A stretch of DNA of 44,080 bases from a virus. How positions within the stretch are numbered: the first letter of the stretch is position 1; the number at the start of each line of letters is the position of its first letter. The position numbers and the translations under genes were made by a program. The stretch is taken from IMG/VR virus record IMGVR_UViG_3300020180_000533, positions 1-44,080 of that record; one strand, written 5' to 3'. This document shows positions 17,376 to 25,682 of the stretch, in pieces. Below the pieces are notes generated by a model. That model was not told where the DNA came from, ran no database searches, and saw only the letters and a list, made by a program, of their open reading frames with translations.

Positions 17376-18767
17376 CTAGTTGGGAGGCAGTCCGTTGAAG
17401 AAGGCGTTGAACGCCGCTTGCAGCATGACGCGGGCGGGCGTTGGAACGCCGACCATTTCAAACTCGACATTCGCCTCGCGCGGATCGTTCACGATGTTGT
17501 AGAGGCTCGGCACGCTGAAGCGGTTGGTGTTCGTCGGAAAGAGCAGCTTGTCCGTGCCGTCCGTGATGCAGCGAAGACCAGGGCTCATGCCTCTGTTGTA
17601 GCCGTTCGGGGCGAAGATCCCCGTGATCGCGTACTGCCGCTGGGTCGTCGCGAGCGAGGCCGCGAGGTTGGGCGCGACCGACTTGGACCGCTCGATCGCG
17701 CTGATGCCAGACTGCGGAGCGCGGCGGCCGACGATCTCCTGCCACGGCACGCCGAACACGTCGAGAACGGTCGCGAACCAATCGAGCGACTGCACGAGCC
17801 CGGTCACCGATCGCCCCGGCGCGGCCACGATCCCCGCGTTTGGCGAGTAGGCATACGCTGGCGTTCGGATCCCTGGGTCGAAGTTGCTGCGCTTGGCGTG
17901 ACTCCCGTTGTAGGCGCCGCCGCCGAGCCCGGCGGGATATATCTCGTTCGAGAGGACCCGTGTGTCGGAGCCGTTGTCGCTCGAGCACAGAATCAGCGTC
18001 TCCTGCTGGAGCCTCGATGGCATCGAGTTCCAGATCTGCTGCATGTAGAAGTCGGATGCTTCGGTCATCGCCTTGTAGTAGGGGATGATTCCCGCGCCGG
18101 CCTGCGGCGAAGCGAGGGCGAGCGGGCAGTTCCACGTCACGGCGTTGTACGATCCGCTAGGCGGCCGGTGAAACGGGTCGTGCGGCAAGTGGAACGGAAG
18201 ATAGAGATACCCGCTCTGTCCGCTGCGCCCCGCGAATCTCCGCAACCACGTGATCGCCGCTTGGCACATGATGTCGGGGTGATACCGGCCACGCGGAAGC
18301 ACCGTGTCGCCCTGAGAGACGAGCGCCGCGGTCGAGTAGTCGATGTTCCGCTCGGTGCCGAAGAAGTAGTCGAACCCCGCGCGGTTCGGCGACAGGAGAC
18401 CTCCGACTGCCATATTTCCGAGGTGCCACTTGCCGATGCACGCGAGGTCGATGCGGCTGCCGAAGTACATCCGCAGGATCTCTGGGATGAGCGCCTCGGA
18501 GAGGAGCAGCGGCTGCTCTGCGTCGCCCTCCACGAGGTTCCCGATGCCGTGGTCCTCCGTGTGGCGCCCAGTCATCATGCACGCGCGGTAGGGCGAGCAG
18601 AATCCCTCGGCAAAGTGCTTCTCGAAACGCACCCCCGAGTCGTACATCGTGTCGAAGAACGGCATGGACGGCGCTCCCGGCAAAGCCGCGTTGCGCCCCC
18701 ACTTCGAGTGCTGCTCGGAGCCGAAGTCGTCGAGAACGAGGTGGATGACTAGGCGCGGGACGGTCAC
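17376..18767 (-). CDS. Type I (formylglycine) sulfatase, 463 aa
   Basis: Hydrolyses sulfate esters; the exact substrate is unknown. All family S1 landmarks are present: metal ligands D13 and D14 (VLDDFG), the maturation motif CSPYR with C57 as the future formylglycine, TGRH, GKWHLG (K113, H115), LPHDPF (H196), SSDNGS (D264, N265) and HAKRSNFDPGIR (K292). Length is typical. There is no signal peptide, unlike most bacterial sulfatases, so it acts in the cytoplasm or travels on the virion. Activation needs a formylglycine-generating enzyme, not seen here, so it would have to come from the host. GTG start overlaps the upstream stop. Its C-terminus (LQAAFNAFFNG) resembles that of a head-region protein. 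Confidence 0.93.
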   Translation of the reverse strand: MTVPRLVIHLVLDDFGSEQHSKWGRNAALPGAPSMPFFDTMYDSGVRFEKHFAEGFCSPYRACMMTGRHTEDHGIGNLVEGDAEQPLLLSEALIPEILRMYFGSRIDLACIGKWHLGNMAVGGLLSPNRAGFDYFFGTERNIDYSTAALVSQGDTVLPRGRYHPDIMCQAAITWLRRFAGRSGQSGYLYLPFHLPHDPFHRPPSGSYNAVTWNCPLALASPQAGAGIIPYYKAMTEASDFYMQQIWNSMPSRLQQETLILCSSDNGSDTRVLSNEIYPAGLGGGAYNGSHAKRSNFDPGIRTPAYAYSPNAGIVAAPGRSVTGLVQSLDWFATVLDVFGVPWQEIVGRRAPQSGISAIERSKSVAPNLAASLATTQRQYAITGIFAPNGYNRGMSPGLRCITDGTDKLLFPTNTNRFSVPSLYNIVNDPREANVEFEMVGVPTPARVMLQAAFNAFFNGLPPN

Positions 18768-19132
18768 GGGAACGGGGGCATGTCCATCGCGGGGTTCTTG
18801 CGTGCGACTCTCTCGATCCACACCTCCACCTGCTGCCGCGTCACGATATTCGCGGTGCGGGTCGTGATGTCATAGCGCAGCTCCGCGATCTCGCGCGAGG
18901 TCTCGGAGATCGACCGCTGGAGGTCGGATGTCGCGACCAACATGGCTGCCGCGTTCGACTCCGCTCTCATGCGGATCTCGTCTCGCAGGCTTTGGTAGCT
19001 GCTGAATCCGCCCGCCACCACGACGAGGAGACCGATGACCGTGGTGGCTCTCAACAGGTTTCCTTCGCCGAGCACGGTTCGTCGCTCCGACACCGGGCGC
19101 GGCTCGAAAGCCTCTCCGTTGTCGCTACTCAC
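18764..19132 (-). CDS. Single-span coiled-coil membrane protein, spanin/holin-like, 122 aa
   Basis: Short polar N-terminus, one transmembrane segment (about residues 29-44, TVIGLLVVVAGGFSSY), then a long coiled coil (LRDEIRMRAESNAAAMLVAT, SETSREIAELRYD) and a proline-rich end (NPAMDMPPFP). This is the layout of an inner-membrane spanin or of a small membrane protein linking the virion and lysis functions. It overlaps the upstream membrane-protein gene and the sulfatase (GTGA both sides). No outer-membrane spanin partner is certain. Confidence 0.6.
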   Translation of the reverse strand: MSSDNGEAFEPRPVSERRTVLGEGNLLRATTVIGLLVVVAGGFSSYQSLRDEIRMRAESNAAAMLVATSDLQRSISETSREIAELRYDITTRTANIVTRQQVEVWIERVARKNPAMDMPPFP

Positions 19133-19614
19133 GACAGGCCCTCTTTCTTCGGGTTCTGCACAACGTCGGCGTAGTAGCCCCGCGCTTCCGCCTCGCGGAC
19201 GCTGGTGGCTTCGTTGAGCTGGCGTCGCCGCTTGTCGCGCATGTGGTTCGTCGCTCCGACGGATGCGGGCACTCCGACCCCGATGGTTGTGGCGACCACG
19301 CCTAAGATCATCTCCCACGGGAATCCGTCCTCGGATGGCGTCGGTGCGCGTACCTCGACGCCGCGTGCGCGCCCACGCGCGTATGAGGTTATTCCAGGCA
19401 CGATCGGCTCCAGAGGCTCCACGATCGCCACCGCGGTCTCGACACGCGCTTCGTCCAGCGCCTCTACGCGGTCCTCGACGTAGCTCTCGGTGGCGATGCC
19501 GAGCACCGAGCACGCGGAGAACGCGAACACGACGAGCGCGGCCACGATCAGCCACAGGAGGAGTCGGAAGATCCAGGAGATAACGAGACTTGCCGGGGGG
19601 GCACTTGTGGTCAT
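19129..19614 (-). CDS. Holin-like membrane protein, 161 aa
   Basis: Two hydrophobic segments (about 9-37 and 100-120) separated by a polar loop; the C-terminus is charged (MRDKRRRQLNEATSVREAEA). At the end of the first segment FSAC with C35 resembles a lipobox, so the protein may instead be a lipoprotein. The first segment includes WLIVAALVVFAFSACSVLGI. It lies between the giant internal virion protein and the spanin-like gene, the usual lysis position. The ATG overlaps the upstream stop. No family recognised. Confidence 0.6.
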   Translation of the reverse strand: MTTSAPPASLVISWIFRLLLWLIVAALVVFAFSACSVLGIATESYVEDRVEALDEARVETAVAIVEPLEPIVPGITSYARGRARGVEVRAPTPSEDGFPWEMILGVVATTIGVGVPASVGATNHMRDKRRRQLNEATSVREAEARGYYADVVQNPKKEGLS

Positions 19615-22600
19615 CCGTCTTCTTCTTCTTCGTCGGGGATTTCGTTGAGGACTTCGCGCCTCGCGCGGCTCCGCGCACGCGACAGCGCCTTCTTGATCCG
19701 GTCGATCTGCGCGCGTGTGGGGTTCTTCGGGTCGAGCGTGGACTCGTCCAACATGCCCGCCGCGAGTTCGCCGGCGCGCCGCTGGAACGCGCTGCTCTGC
19801 TTCGGGCTCATGTACTTCGTGACGCCACGCACGGTGTACCAGTATTGAGCCTTCGACGGGACCCACGGGCTCTCGCCATCGGGCAGGTCGTCGTTCCACG
19901 CGGCGATCGTCTGATCTGCCGCGTGCCACGCGATCCGGCGGTTCGGGGGCGAAGGCGAGAGCCACCGCTCCATGACATTGCCGCCCTTCTCCATCGGACG
20001 GCCCCAGTTGTCGTACTGCTGCTCGGACTCCAGGGTGCCCGTGTATGCGCGCGCGCGGTCGGTCCAACCGAGTTCCTTGCCGCCCTTGGCGCGCAGCGGG
20101 TCGATCGTAACCTCGTCCTTCTTCGCGGCGAGGCCCGAGCGCACGAGGTTCGGGATGAACGAGCGCGCGAAGTCGTCGCCCACCTGGGCGATCTTGTCGC
20201 TCGTGGGGGCCTCGCTCTGCACGGCATCGAGCAGCGAAGAGAGCGTCGAGAGGTACGTCGCGTCAACAGCCTGCGCGCCAAGCGACAGCACCACGCTCAT
20301 CGGGTCAACGCCGTCCTGCGCCGCGTCGAGGACCGCCGCGGTCATCAGCGCGAACGGCATCCACTTGCGATAGCTGCGCCATTGATCCCCGACCCGGTAG
20401 CTCATTGGCGGCGCGGTCTTCCACGCGTCTGACTTCTGCGCGCGCGTCCCCGGCTGACTGCCGGTGATGTACGGACGGCCCTTCTCGTCCTCCATGTTGG
20501 CGAGCTGCCAGATCGTCGTGCCGACGACGACGGAGAGGATCTGCGCCGACACGTCACGCGCGCGCAGCTCGGGATCGCCCTTCCACTCGCCCTTGATGAT
20601 GTGCTTCCCCGCGACGATCTGCGCGGGGCCGGGGAGCTTGCGGAGGGCCTCGAGCACGCCGTTCACGCCGGTCCGCACGAACGGGAAGATGAGGTGCCCG
20701 ACAGGCACCGTGTTCCCGCCGAGATGGTCGAGTGCCTCACGCACCTTGAAGCCCGTCGTGACGAGCGCGTTCTCGTCGGTCTCCTGGAAGATATTGCGGC
20801 GCGTATTCTTTACGGCCTCCGACCAGACCTCGGTGGAGCCGAGCAGGCGGCGCATCTGCGCCGGATCTCCGCCGGATCGACGATGCGCGATGGCGACGGC
20901 TTCCAGCTCGGAGCCCATCGCGCGCGCAAACTCGTCCACCGCAGTCATGGGCGTGAGGCCGATGCCGCGCACGAGCCGGCCGGGAATGCCGGGGATCGAA
21001 GCGAGCTTGGCGTTCTCGAAGTTCTGCGCCTGGTCGATGAGCCCGAGCTGCTTGAGCTGCGCCTCGTACGTCGGTGCGTCGGTCGTCACCACGTTCCAGA
21101 ACGCGCGCAGGCCCTTGTTCCACGCGCCGGGGAGCGCCGCGGTGATCGCGCGGATCTCGCCCGCCGTCGCTCCGCCGGGGACAGGAAGCTCCGCAATGCG
21201 AGCCAGCACCGTGTTCCAGCCGACGTTGAGCACGTTGCCGCCCAGCGCGCTGACCGTCGTGGCCGGCGACGACACGAGGCCCGACGCGCGCAGCTCGAGC
21301 ATCCAGTCCCAAAACCCCTTGCCCTTCGCGATGTTCGCGACGCGGAACGCGTGCGCCGCCTGCGCGGGCGTGTCGGCCATCGTCTCGGGGTCGATGCCCG
21401 CCTTCCTGAGCGCGAGCATCCCCTTGTCGAACAGCCGCGCCTCGTCGGCCTTGATCTCTTCGATGCGCTCACGAATCTTCGCCTTCGCCTCGGGCGTGCT
21501 CGTGACTCTGAGCTGGTTCTGGAGCTTCTTGAGCGCCTTGGCGTTGTCGGGCGTCGGCTCGCTCATCTCCTGCCAGAACGACTCGCGCGGCGTGCGCGGG
21601 CGCTGAACAGCCGATAGAGCGCGCCCCTGCTCGCTGCGAAGCATGAAGTAGTCCACGGCGAGCCCGATGGCCGCGCGCGCGTTGGTCGTGCCCTGCGCTG
21701 CGGCGCGCAGAAGGTTGTTCACGCGCATCTCCGCCGCGACGGTGAGCGTGCTCTGCTCGCGCCAGTCGCCAGGGTGCTGACCCCGAATCGCCGCATCGAC
21801 CTCGGTCTTGCCCGCCTTCGTGGCGAGCATCTCGCGAGCGCCGCGCGCGGTCTGGGTCTTCGAGATCGTCTCCTTCTCCCAGAACTGCTCGGAAGCCTCG
21901 CGTGCCGCGATCGTGAGCTTGCCCTTCGACGTGACGGCGTAGTGCGGGTCGCCGCCCTCGTAGCGGGCCAGGAACTCGCGCAGACCTGAGCCGTCGCGGC
22001 CCTTGCCGCCGGGCAACGCGAACGCGGGATCGTCGAACCCGGCCAGGAACCTCGACGGATTCAGCGCCTCCGGGTGCGCCGCCGCGGCGAGACGTGCCGC
22101 TGCTGCGTCGGTCTCCCCGTCGCGAAGCGCCCCCTGGAAGGTCTCCATCCAGCCGTTCCGCTCGCGGAGCTCCGCCTCGTAGGCGCCCCTGCGCGCGCTC
22201 GGCTGGAACTCGAAAGCCTCCAGCGAGTCCCATTCCCGTTGCTTCGTTTCTGTGTCCAAGTTGAGCTCCTGCTCGATGAAGAGCCGGGCCAGGGACCGCA
22301 ACCGAACCATTCTTTCCGAAAGACGCCCCGGTGGGCGGAAGGGGCGGAGATATAGCACCAGGTTCGTCTTTGCTCCTTCCACGGACACCGGGAATGCTTG
22401 GTCGGTGTTCCCTTCGGCCCAGATCAGCCGGCGCACGGCGTTGCGCTCGGCGCCGGCGCGAATGGGCTCCAGGAACCGCTCCAGCCGCCCTTGCCGTCCC
22501 AGCCGTCCCAGCCGTCCCAGCCGCTCTTGCGGCCCTTCTAGCTCCGCTTGGTGCGCCGCCGCCTCGCGGGTCTTGATTGGGAGCGCGAACGGCACGTCCT

Positions 22601-25600
22601 CCTGCGCCCCCGCATCGGGCAGCGACTCGTTCTCCCCGATCGGGCGCTCTCCCCGCCTGATCTTCTCATCGAGGTAGAACTCGCGCGCCCTCGCCATGTC
22701 TTCCGGCGTGTCCGCGCCACGAAACGCGCTCTCGTGCGCCGTGTCGATCAGCCAGGTGGCGTACAGGCGCTCATTCGCGGTGAGCACGCGGTCGGCGAGC
22801 GCATCTTTGATGATCCGCTTCGTCTCCTCCAGGTTGAACTTGAATCCAGCGTTGGCGCGCATCCGCACCCAATCCTGTTCGGCGGTCCACTTGTGTCTGA
22901 TGTAGTGCTTGTCCGAGTCGCGATTCCGACCCGGCATATCCTTCGTGCCGCCTACAATCATCCATTTGGCACCGTGGATCATCGCGCCCAGCTCATCGCG
23001 AACCACCTCGTCCTTCAGTCGCGGGTCGTCGAGCTTCTCGCGCTTCCACCGAACGGGCAGCTTTTTCTTCTCGGGCTCGGGCGCGACGGGCTCGGGCTCT
23101 CTGGGATTCGCGGCCTCCTCCGCTTTCCGCTCGGCGATCCGCGCATAGTGCGCCGCGAGGACGTCCTGCCTCTTCGTGTCCGCAGCCGCCTGGGCCTTGG
23201 CCTTCGTCGCCTTCTTGGCCTTCGGTTCCGGCTTGACGCGCGAGCGGATGTCCTCACGCAGCGCCTTCAGCTCGCCCTTGCGCGCCTTAGCGTCGTCGGC
23301 GCGCTCGTCGTCGGCGCGCTTCGTGGCAGCCTGCTCCTCCTCCGCGAGCATCTTCTGGAAGGCGCGCTCGTACGCGACCTCCTGCCCCATCTTTTCGCGC
23401 TGCCGCTTGTCGGTGTTGCGCTTCACGTCCGCCTCGAAAGCCTCGTGCGCGCGGCCGATAGCGACCCCGCGCTTCTCGGCCTGCTTCCGCCTCTCGGTCG
23501 TCGCCGTCTCGTCCTCGGCGACGATGCGCTTCCAGATCGCGACCGGATCCTCACGCGATAGAGCGGCGTGCGTCGGGTCGGCCTCGTAGAGCAGCCCCTC
23601 GGCCGTCGTGCGGTCTTTTCGCAGCTCGCGGAGGCGCGGCGCGTCCAGCGACTCGCCCGCCAGCAGCGCGTCCTCAATCCTCCGGCTGATGTCGGACAGC
23701 GCGCCCACGATGTCGTGCGCCGGCATTCCCGCGCGGAGCCCGGCGCGCTTCGTCGCCTTCGGTTGCGGCCCCTGCACCTCGGCGCTCTCTATCGGCGCCA
23801 GGAACTCGTTGGCCTTCTTGTTCGCGCGCGGCTGCTCGACCGACTCCTCGACAGCCAGCGCCGCGTGGAGATCGCGGAGCTTGAGCGCAAGCCGCGACGC
23901 GCCCTCCGCGCCGACGGACTTCTCGATGTCGGACCCGTGAAGCTCGAGCACCGCCTGAAGCTCGCGCACCTTGGCGCTGATGGACTTGTCCTTCGACCCC
24001 CGGATCTTGTTCGCGAAGTCGATCAGGAAGTCAGCGAGCGTGCGAAGCATCCCGGGCTTGTGCGCCGCGACCTGGGCCACGAGGTCCGGTTGGGCGTCCA
24101 GCACGTCCAGGATCGTTCCTAGCCCCTCCGCCGCCTCGGAGCGCCCTTCCTCTTCCGCGCCCTCCTTCGACAAGCCGGGGAGCTTGGCGAGCTTCTGCGC
24201 CTTCGAGCGCGCCTTGGCTGCGTGCTCCGTCCAGCCGGGCGCGATCTCGTCCAGCGCGTCGGCCCACGCCTTCGCCAGCTCGGGCCGCGTCTTCTCGGCG
24301 TGGTGGTTGATCTCGTGCCGCAGCACATCCTCCATCCGCTTCGGACCGCCCTCGCCACCGAGGTCGATAATCGCCGTCCCGGTCTCGCGGTCGTAGTACC
24401 CCTCGCCGGGGAGCGGCTCCTCGCCCTTGACCCCGACGAGCTTCATGCCGACTCGCGCAGCCCGCTCGCGCAGGCGCACCGGTGCCTCGTGGATCTCCAG
24501 CGGCGTCTTCCACTTGATCGACCTCGAGAACCGCTCGACGACCGCTGCGGTCGCGTCGTCGGGCGCCTCGATGCGCGTCATCTGGGCACCGCCGGCACCG
24601 TCCGGGCCGTCCGGGCCGAGCTCGATCGGCCCGAGCGCATCCGGCGCGTCCGGGTCGCCATCGCCAGATCTGTCAGGATCGGAGCCGGGCGGCGGACGAG
24701 CCACGAACTCGTCCCCACCATCCGCAGCGCCATCCGCAGCGTCGCCCGCAGCGTCCCGCCTCGCAGCCAGATTCCTCGCAACCTCGACCCCCGCAGCCTC
24801 CACTTCGGCCAGGGCTTGCTCCGAGAGACGCGCGCCGCGCTTGTTCGCTCGCCACGTCGCCGCCCCGCCCAGCATGAATCCGACGACGACCTCCGGTAGC
24901 GTGCCCGAGAACGCCGCGTCCCAGACCTCTTTCGCCTCGGCTTCGTCCCGGATCTCCTGCGCGACGTACTCCGACCAGCCCTTGCCAACCGCGTTCACGC
25001 CCACGAACTCGGCCGCGTTCGCAGCCGCGCCGCCCAGGATGCTCTTGGATACCGCGTTCGCCAGCTTGCCGAAGATCCGCGCCGCACCCCTGCCGATCGG
25101 AAGCGCCTGGATCGCGCCCGCAAGGCTCGTCTTGAGCGCCGCGATGTCCGCGTCGTCCTGAGACGCGCCCTCCGCAAGCGCCCGCTGCTGCCCCTGCTCG
25201 AACGAGCTGGCCGACATGGCCACGCCCGCGCCCAGCGTCTTCGCCAAAGCGCCGCCAGGGATCAGCGCCGCCTGTGCGAGGAAGCCCGTGACGCCGCCGG
25301 CCACGCCAGCCACCTGACCGGGGAACGTGTATTTCGCGCCGGGGTGCGTCTCCGGCGCAAGCTCGCCCACCGCCTCGCCGGCGGTGCTGAACAGGCTCTC
25401 CTCGCCTTCCCCGATCTGAACGTCCAGCGCGTCTATACCGGGGATGTGCCGACGCATCGCGTCCGCGATCGAGCCAAAGCCCCGCAGAGGGCCAGCGACC
25501 GACTCGACGGCGCTCGCCCCGAACTCCGCGAGGTAGTCGCCAAAGCCGGGCTCGGGGTACTCGCGCGCAGCCCGCGCCAAGGCAAGCGCGCGCGCACGCG

Positions 25601-25682
25601 CAGGGTCGGGCGCTTGCTCGCCCGTGCCCCGCGACGCGCGCGCCAACGCCAGCGCATCCTCTCGCGTGATCCCCTGCGTCAT
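19611..25682 (-). CDS. Giant polyvalent internal virion protein with zincin motif, 2,023 aa
   Basis: A 2,023-residue multidomain protein of the polyvalent (ejected) type. The N-terminal 250 residues hold glycine-rich hydrophobic segments (VAGVAGGVTGFLAQAALIPG) that suit membrane insertion during ejection. About residues 456-460 carry HEINH, a metallopeptidase (zincin) motif. A long charged helical region follows (about 650-950), then a central globular part and a C-terminal part with a hydrophobic segment (ILSVVVGTTIWQLA) and conserved-looking YRKWMPFALM. Such proteins enter the host with DNA. No lysozyme or transglycosylase motif is clear. The ATG overlaps the upstream stop (ATGA). Confidence 0.8.
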   Translation of the reverse strand: MTQGITREDALALARASRGTGEQAPDPARARALALARAAREYPEPGFGDYLAEFGASAVESVAGPLRGFGSIADAMRRHIPGIDALDVQIGEGEESLFSTAGEAVGELAPETHPGAKYTFPGQVAGVAGGVTGFLAQAALIPGGALAKTLGAGVAMSASSFEQGQQRALAEGASQDDADIAALKTSLAGAIQALPIGRGAARIFGKLANAVSKSILGGAAANAAEFVGVNAVGKGWSEYVAQEIRDEAEAKEVWDAAFSGTLPEVVVGFMLGGAATWRANKRGARLSEQALAEVEAAGVEVARNLAARRDAAGDAADGAADGGDEFVARPPPGSDPDRSGDGDPDAPDALGPIELGPDGPDGAGGAQMTRIEAPDDATAAVVERFSRSIKWKTPLEIHEAPVRLRERAARVGMKLVGVKGEEPLPGEGYYDRETGTAIIDLGGEGGPKRMEDVLRHEINHHAEKTRPELAKAWADALDEIAPGWTEHAAKARSKAQKLAKLPGLSKEGAEEEGRSEAAEGLGTILDVLDAQPDLVAQVAAHKPGMLRTLADFLIDFANKIRGSKDKSISAKVRELQAVLELHGSDIEKSVGAEGASRLALKLRDLHAALAVEESVEQPRANKKANEFLAPIESAEVQGPQPKATKRAGLRAGMPAHDIVGALSDISRRIEDALLAGESLDAPRLRELRKDRTTAEGLLYEADPTHAALSREDPVAIWKRIVAEDETATTERRKQAEKRGVAIGRAHEAFEADVKRNTDKRQREKMGQEVAYERAFQKMLAEEEQAATKRADDERADDAKARKGELKALREDIRSRVKPEPKAKKATKAKAQAAADTKRQDVLAAHYARIAERKAEEAANPREPEPVAPEPEKKKLPVRWKREKLDDPRLKDEVVRDELGAMIHGAKWMIVGGTKDMPGRNRDSDKHYIRHKWTAEQDWVRMRANAGFKFNLEETKRIIKDALADRVLTANERLYATWLIDTAHESAFRGADTPEDMARAREFYLDEKIRRGERPIGENESLPDAGAQEDVPFALPIKTREAAAHQAELEGPQERLGRLGRLGRQGRLERFLEPIRAGAERNAVRRLIWAEGNTDQAFPVSVEGAKTNLVLYLRPFRPPGRLSERMVRLRSLARLFIEQELNLDTETKQREWDSLEAFEFQPSARRGAYEAELRERNGWMETFQGALRDGETDAAAARLAAAAHPEALNPSRFLAGFDDPAFALPGGKGRDGSGLREFLARYEGGDPHYAVTSKGKLTIAAREASEQFWEKETISKTQTARGAREMLATKAGKTEVDAAIRGQHPGDWREQSTLTVAAEMRVNNLLRAAAQGTTNARAAIGLAVDYFMLRSEQGRALSAVQRPRTPRESFWQEMSEPTPDNAKALKKLQNQLRVTSTPEAKAKIRERIEEIKADEARLFDKGMLALRKAGIDPETMADTPAQAAHAFRVANIAKGKGFWDWMLELRASGLVSSPATTVSALGGNVLNVGWNTVLARIAELPVPGGATAGEIRAITAALPGAWNKGLRAFWNVVTTDAPTYEAQLKQLGLIDQAQNFENAKLASIPGIPGRLVRGIGLTPMTAVDEFARAMGSELEAVAIAHRRSGGDPAQMRRLLGSTEVWSEAVKNTRRNIFQETDENALVTTGFKVREALDHLGGNTVPVGHLIFPFVRTGVNGVLEALRKLPGPAQIVAGKHIIKGEWKGDPELRARDVSAQILSVVVGTTIWQLANMEDEKGRPYITGSQPGTRAQKSDAWKTAPPMSYRVGDQWRSYRKWMPFALMTAAVLDAAQDGVDPMSVVLSLGAQAVDATYLSTLSSLLDAVQSEAPTSDKIAQVGDDFARSFIPNLVRSGLAAKKDEVTIDPLRAKGGKELGWTDRARAYTGTLESEQQYDNWGRPMEKGGNVMERWLSPSPPNRRIAWHAADQTIAAWNDDLPDGESPWVPSKAQYWYTVRGVTKYMSPKQSSAFQRRAGELAAGMLDESTLDPKNPTRAQIDRIKKALSRARSRARREVLNEIPDEEEEDG

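Noticed and set aside
17418-18752. Plus-strand open frame of about 440 codons
   Set aside because: It is exactly antisense to the sulfatase, whose catalytic motifs are intact; the plus-strand product shows no motif.
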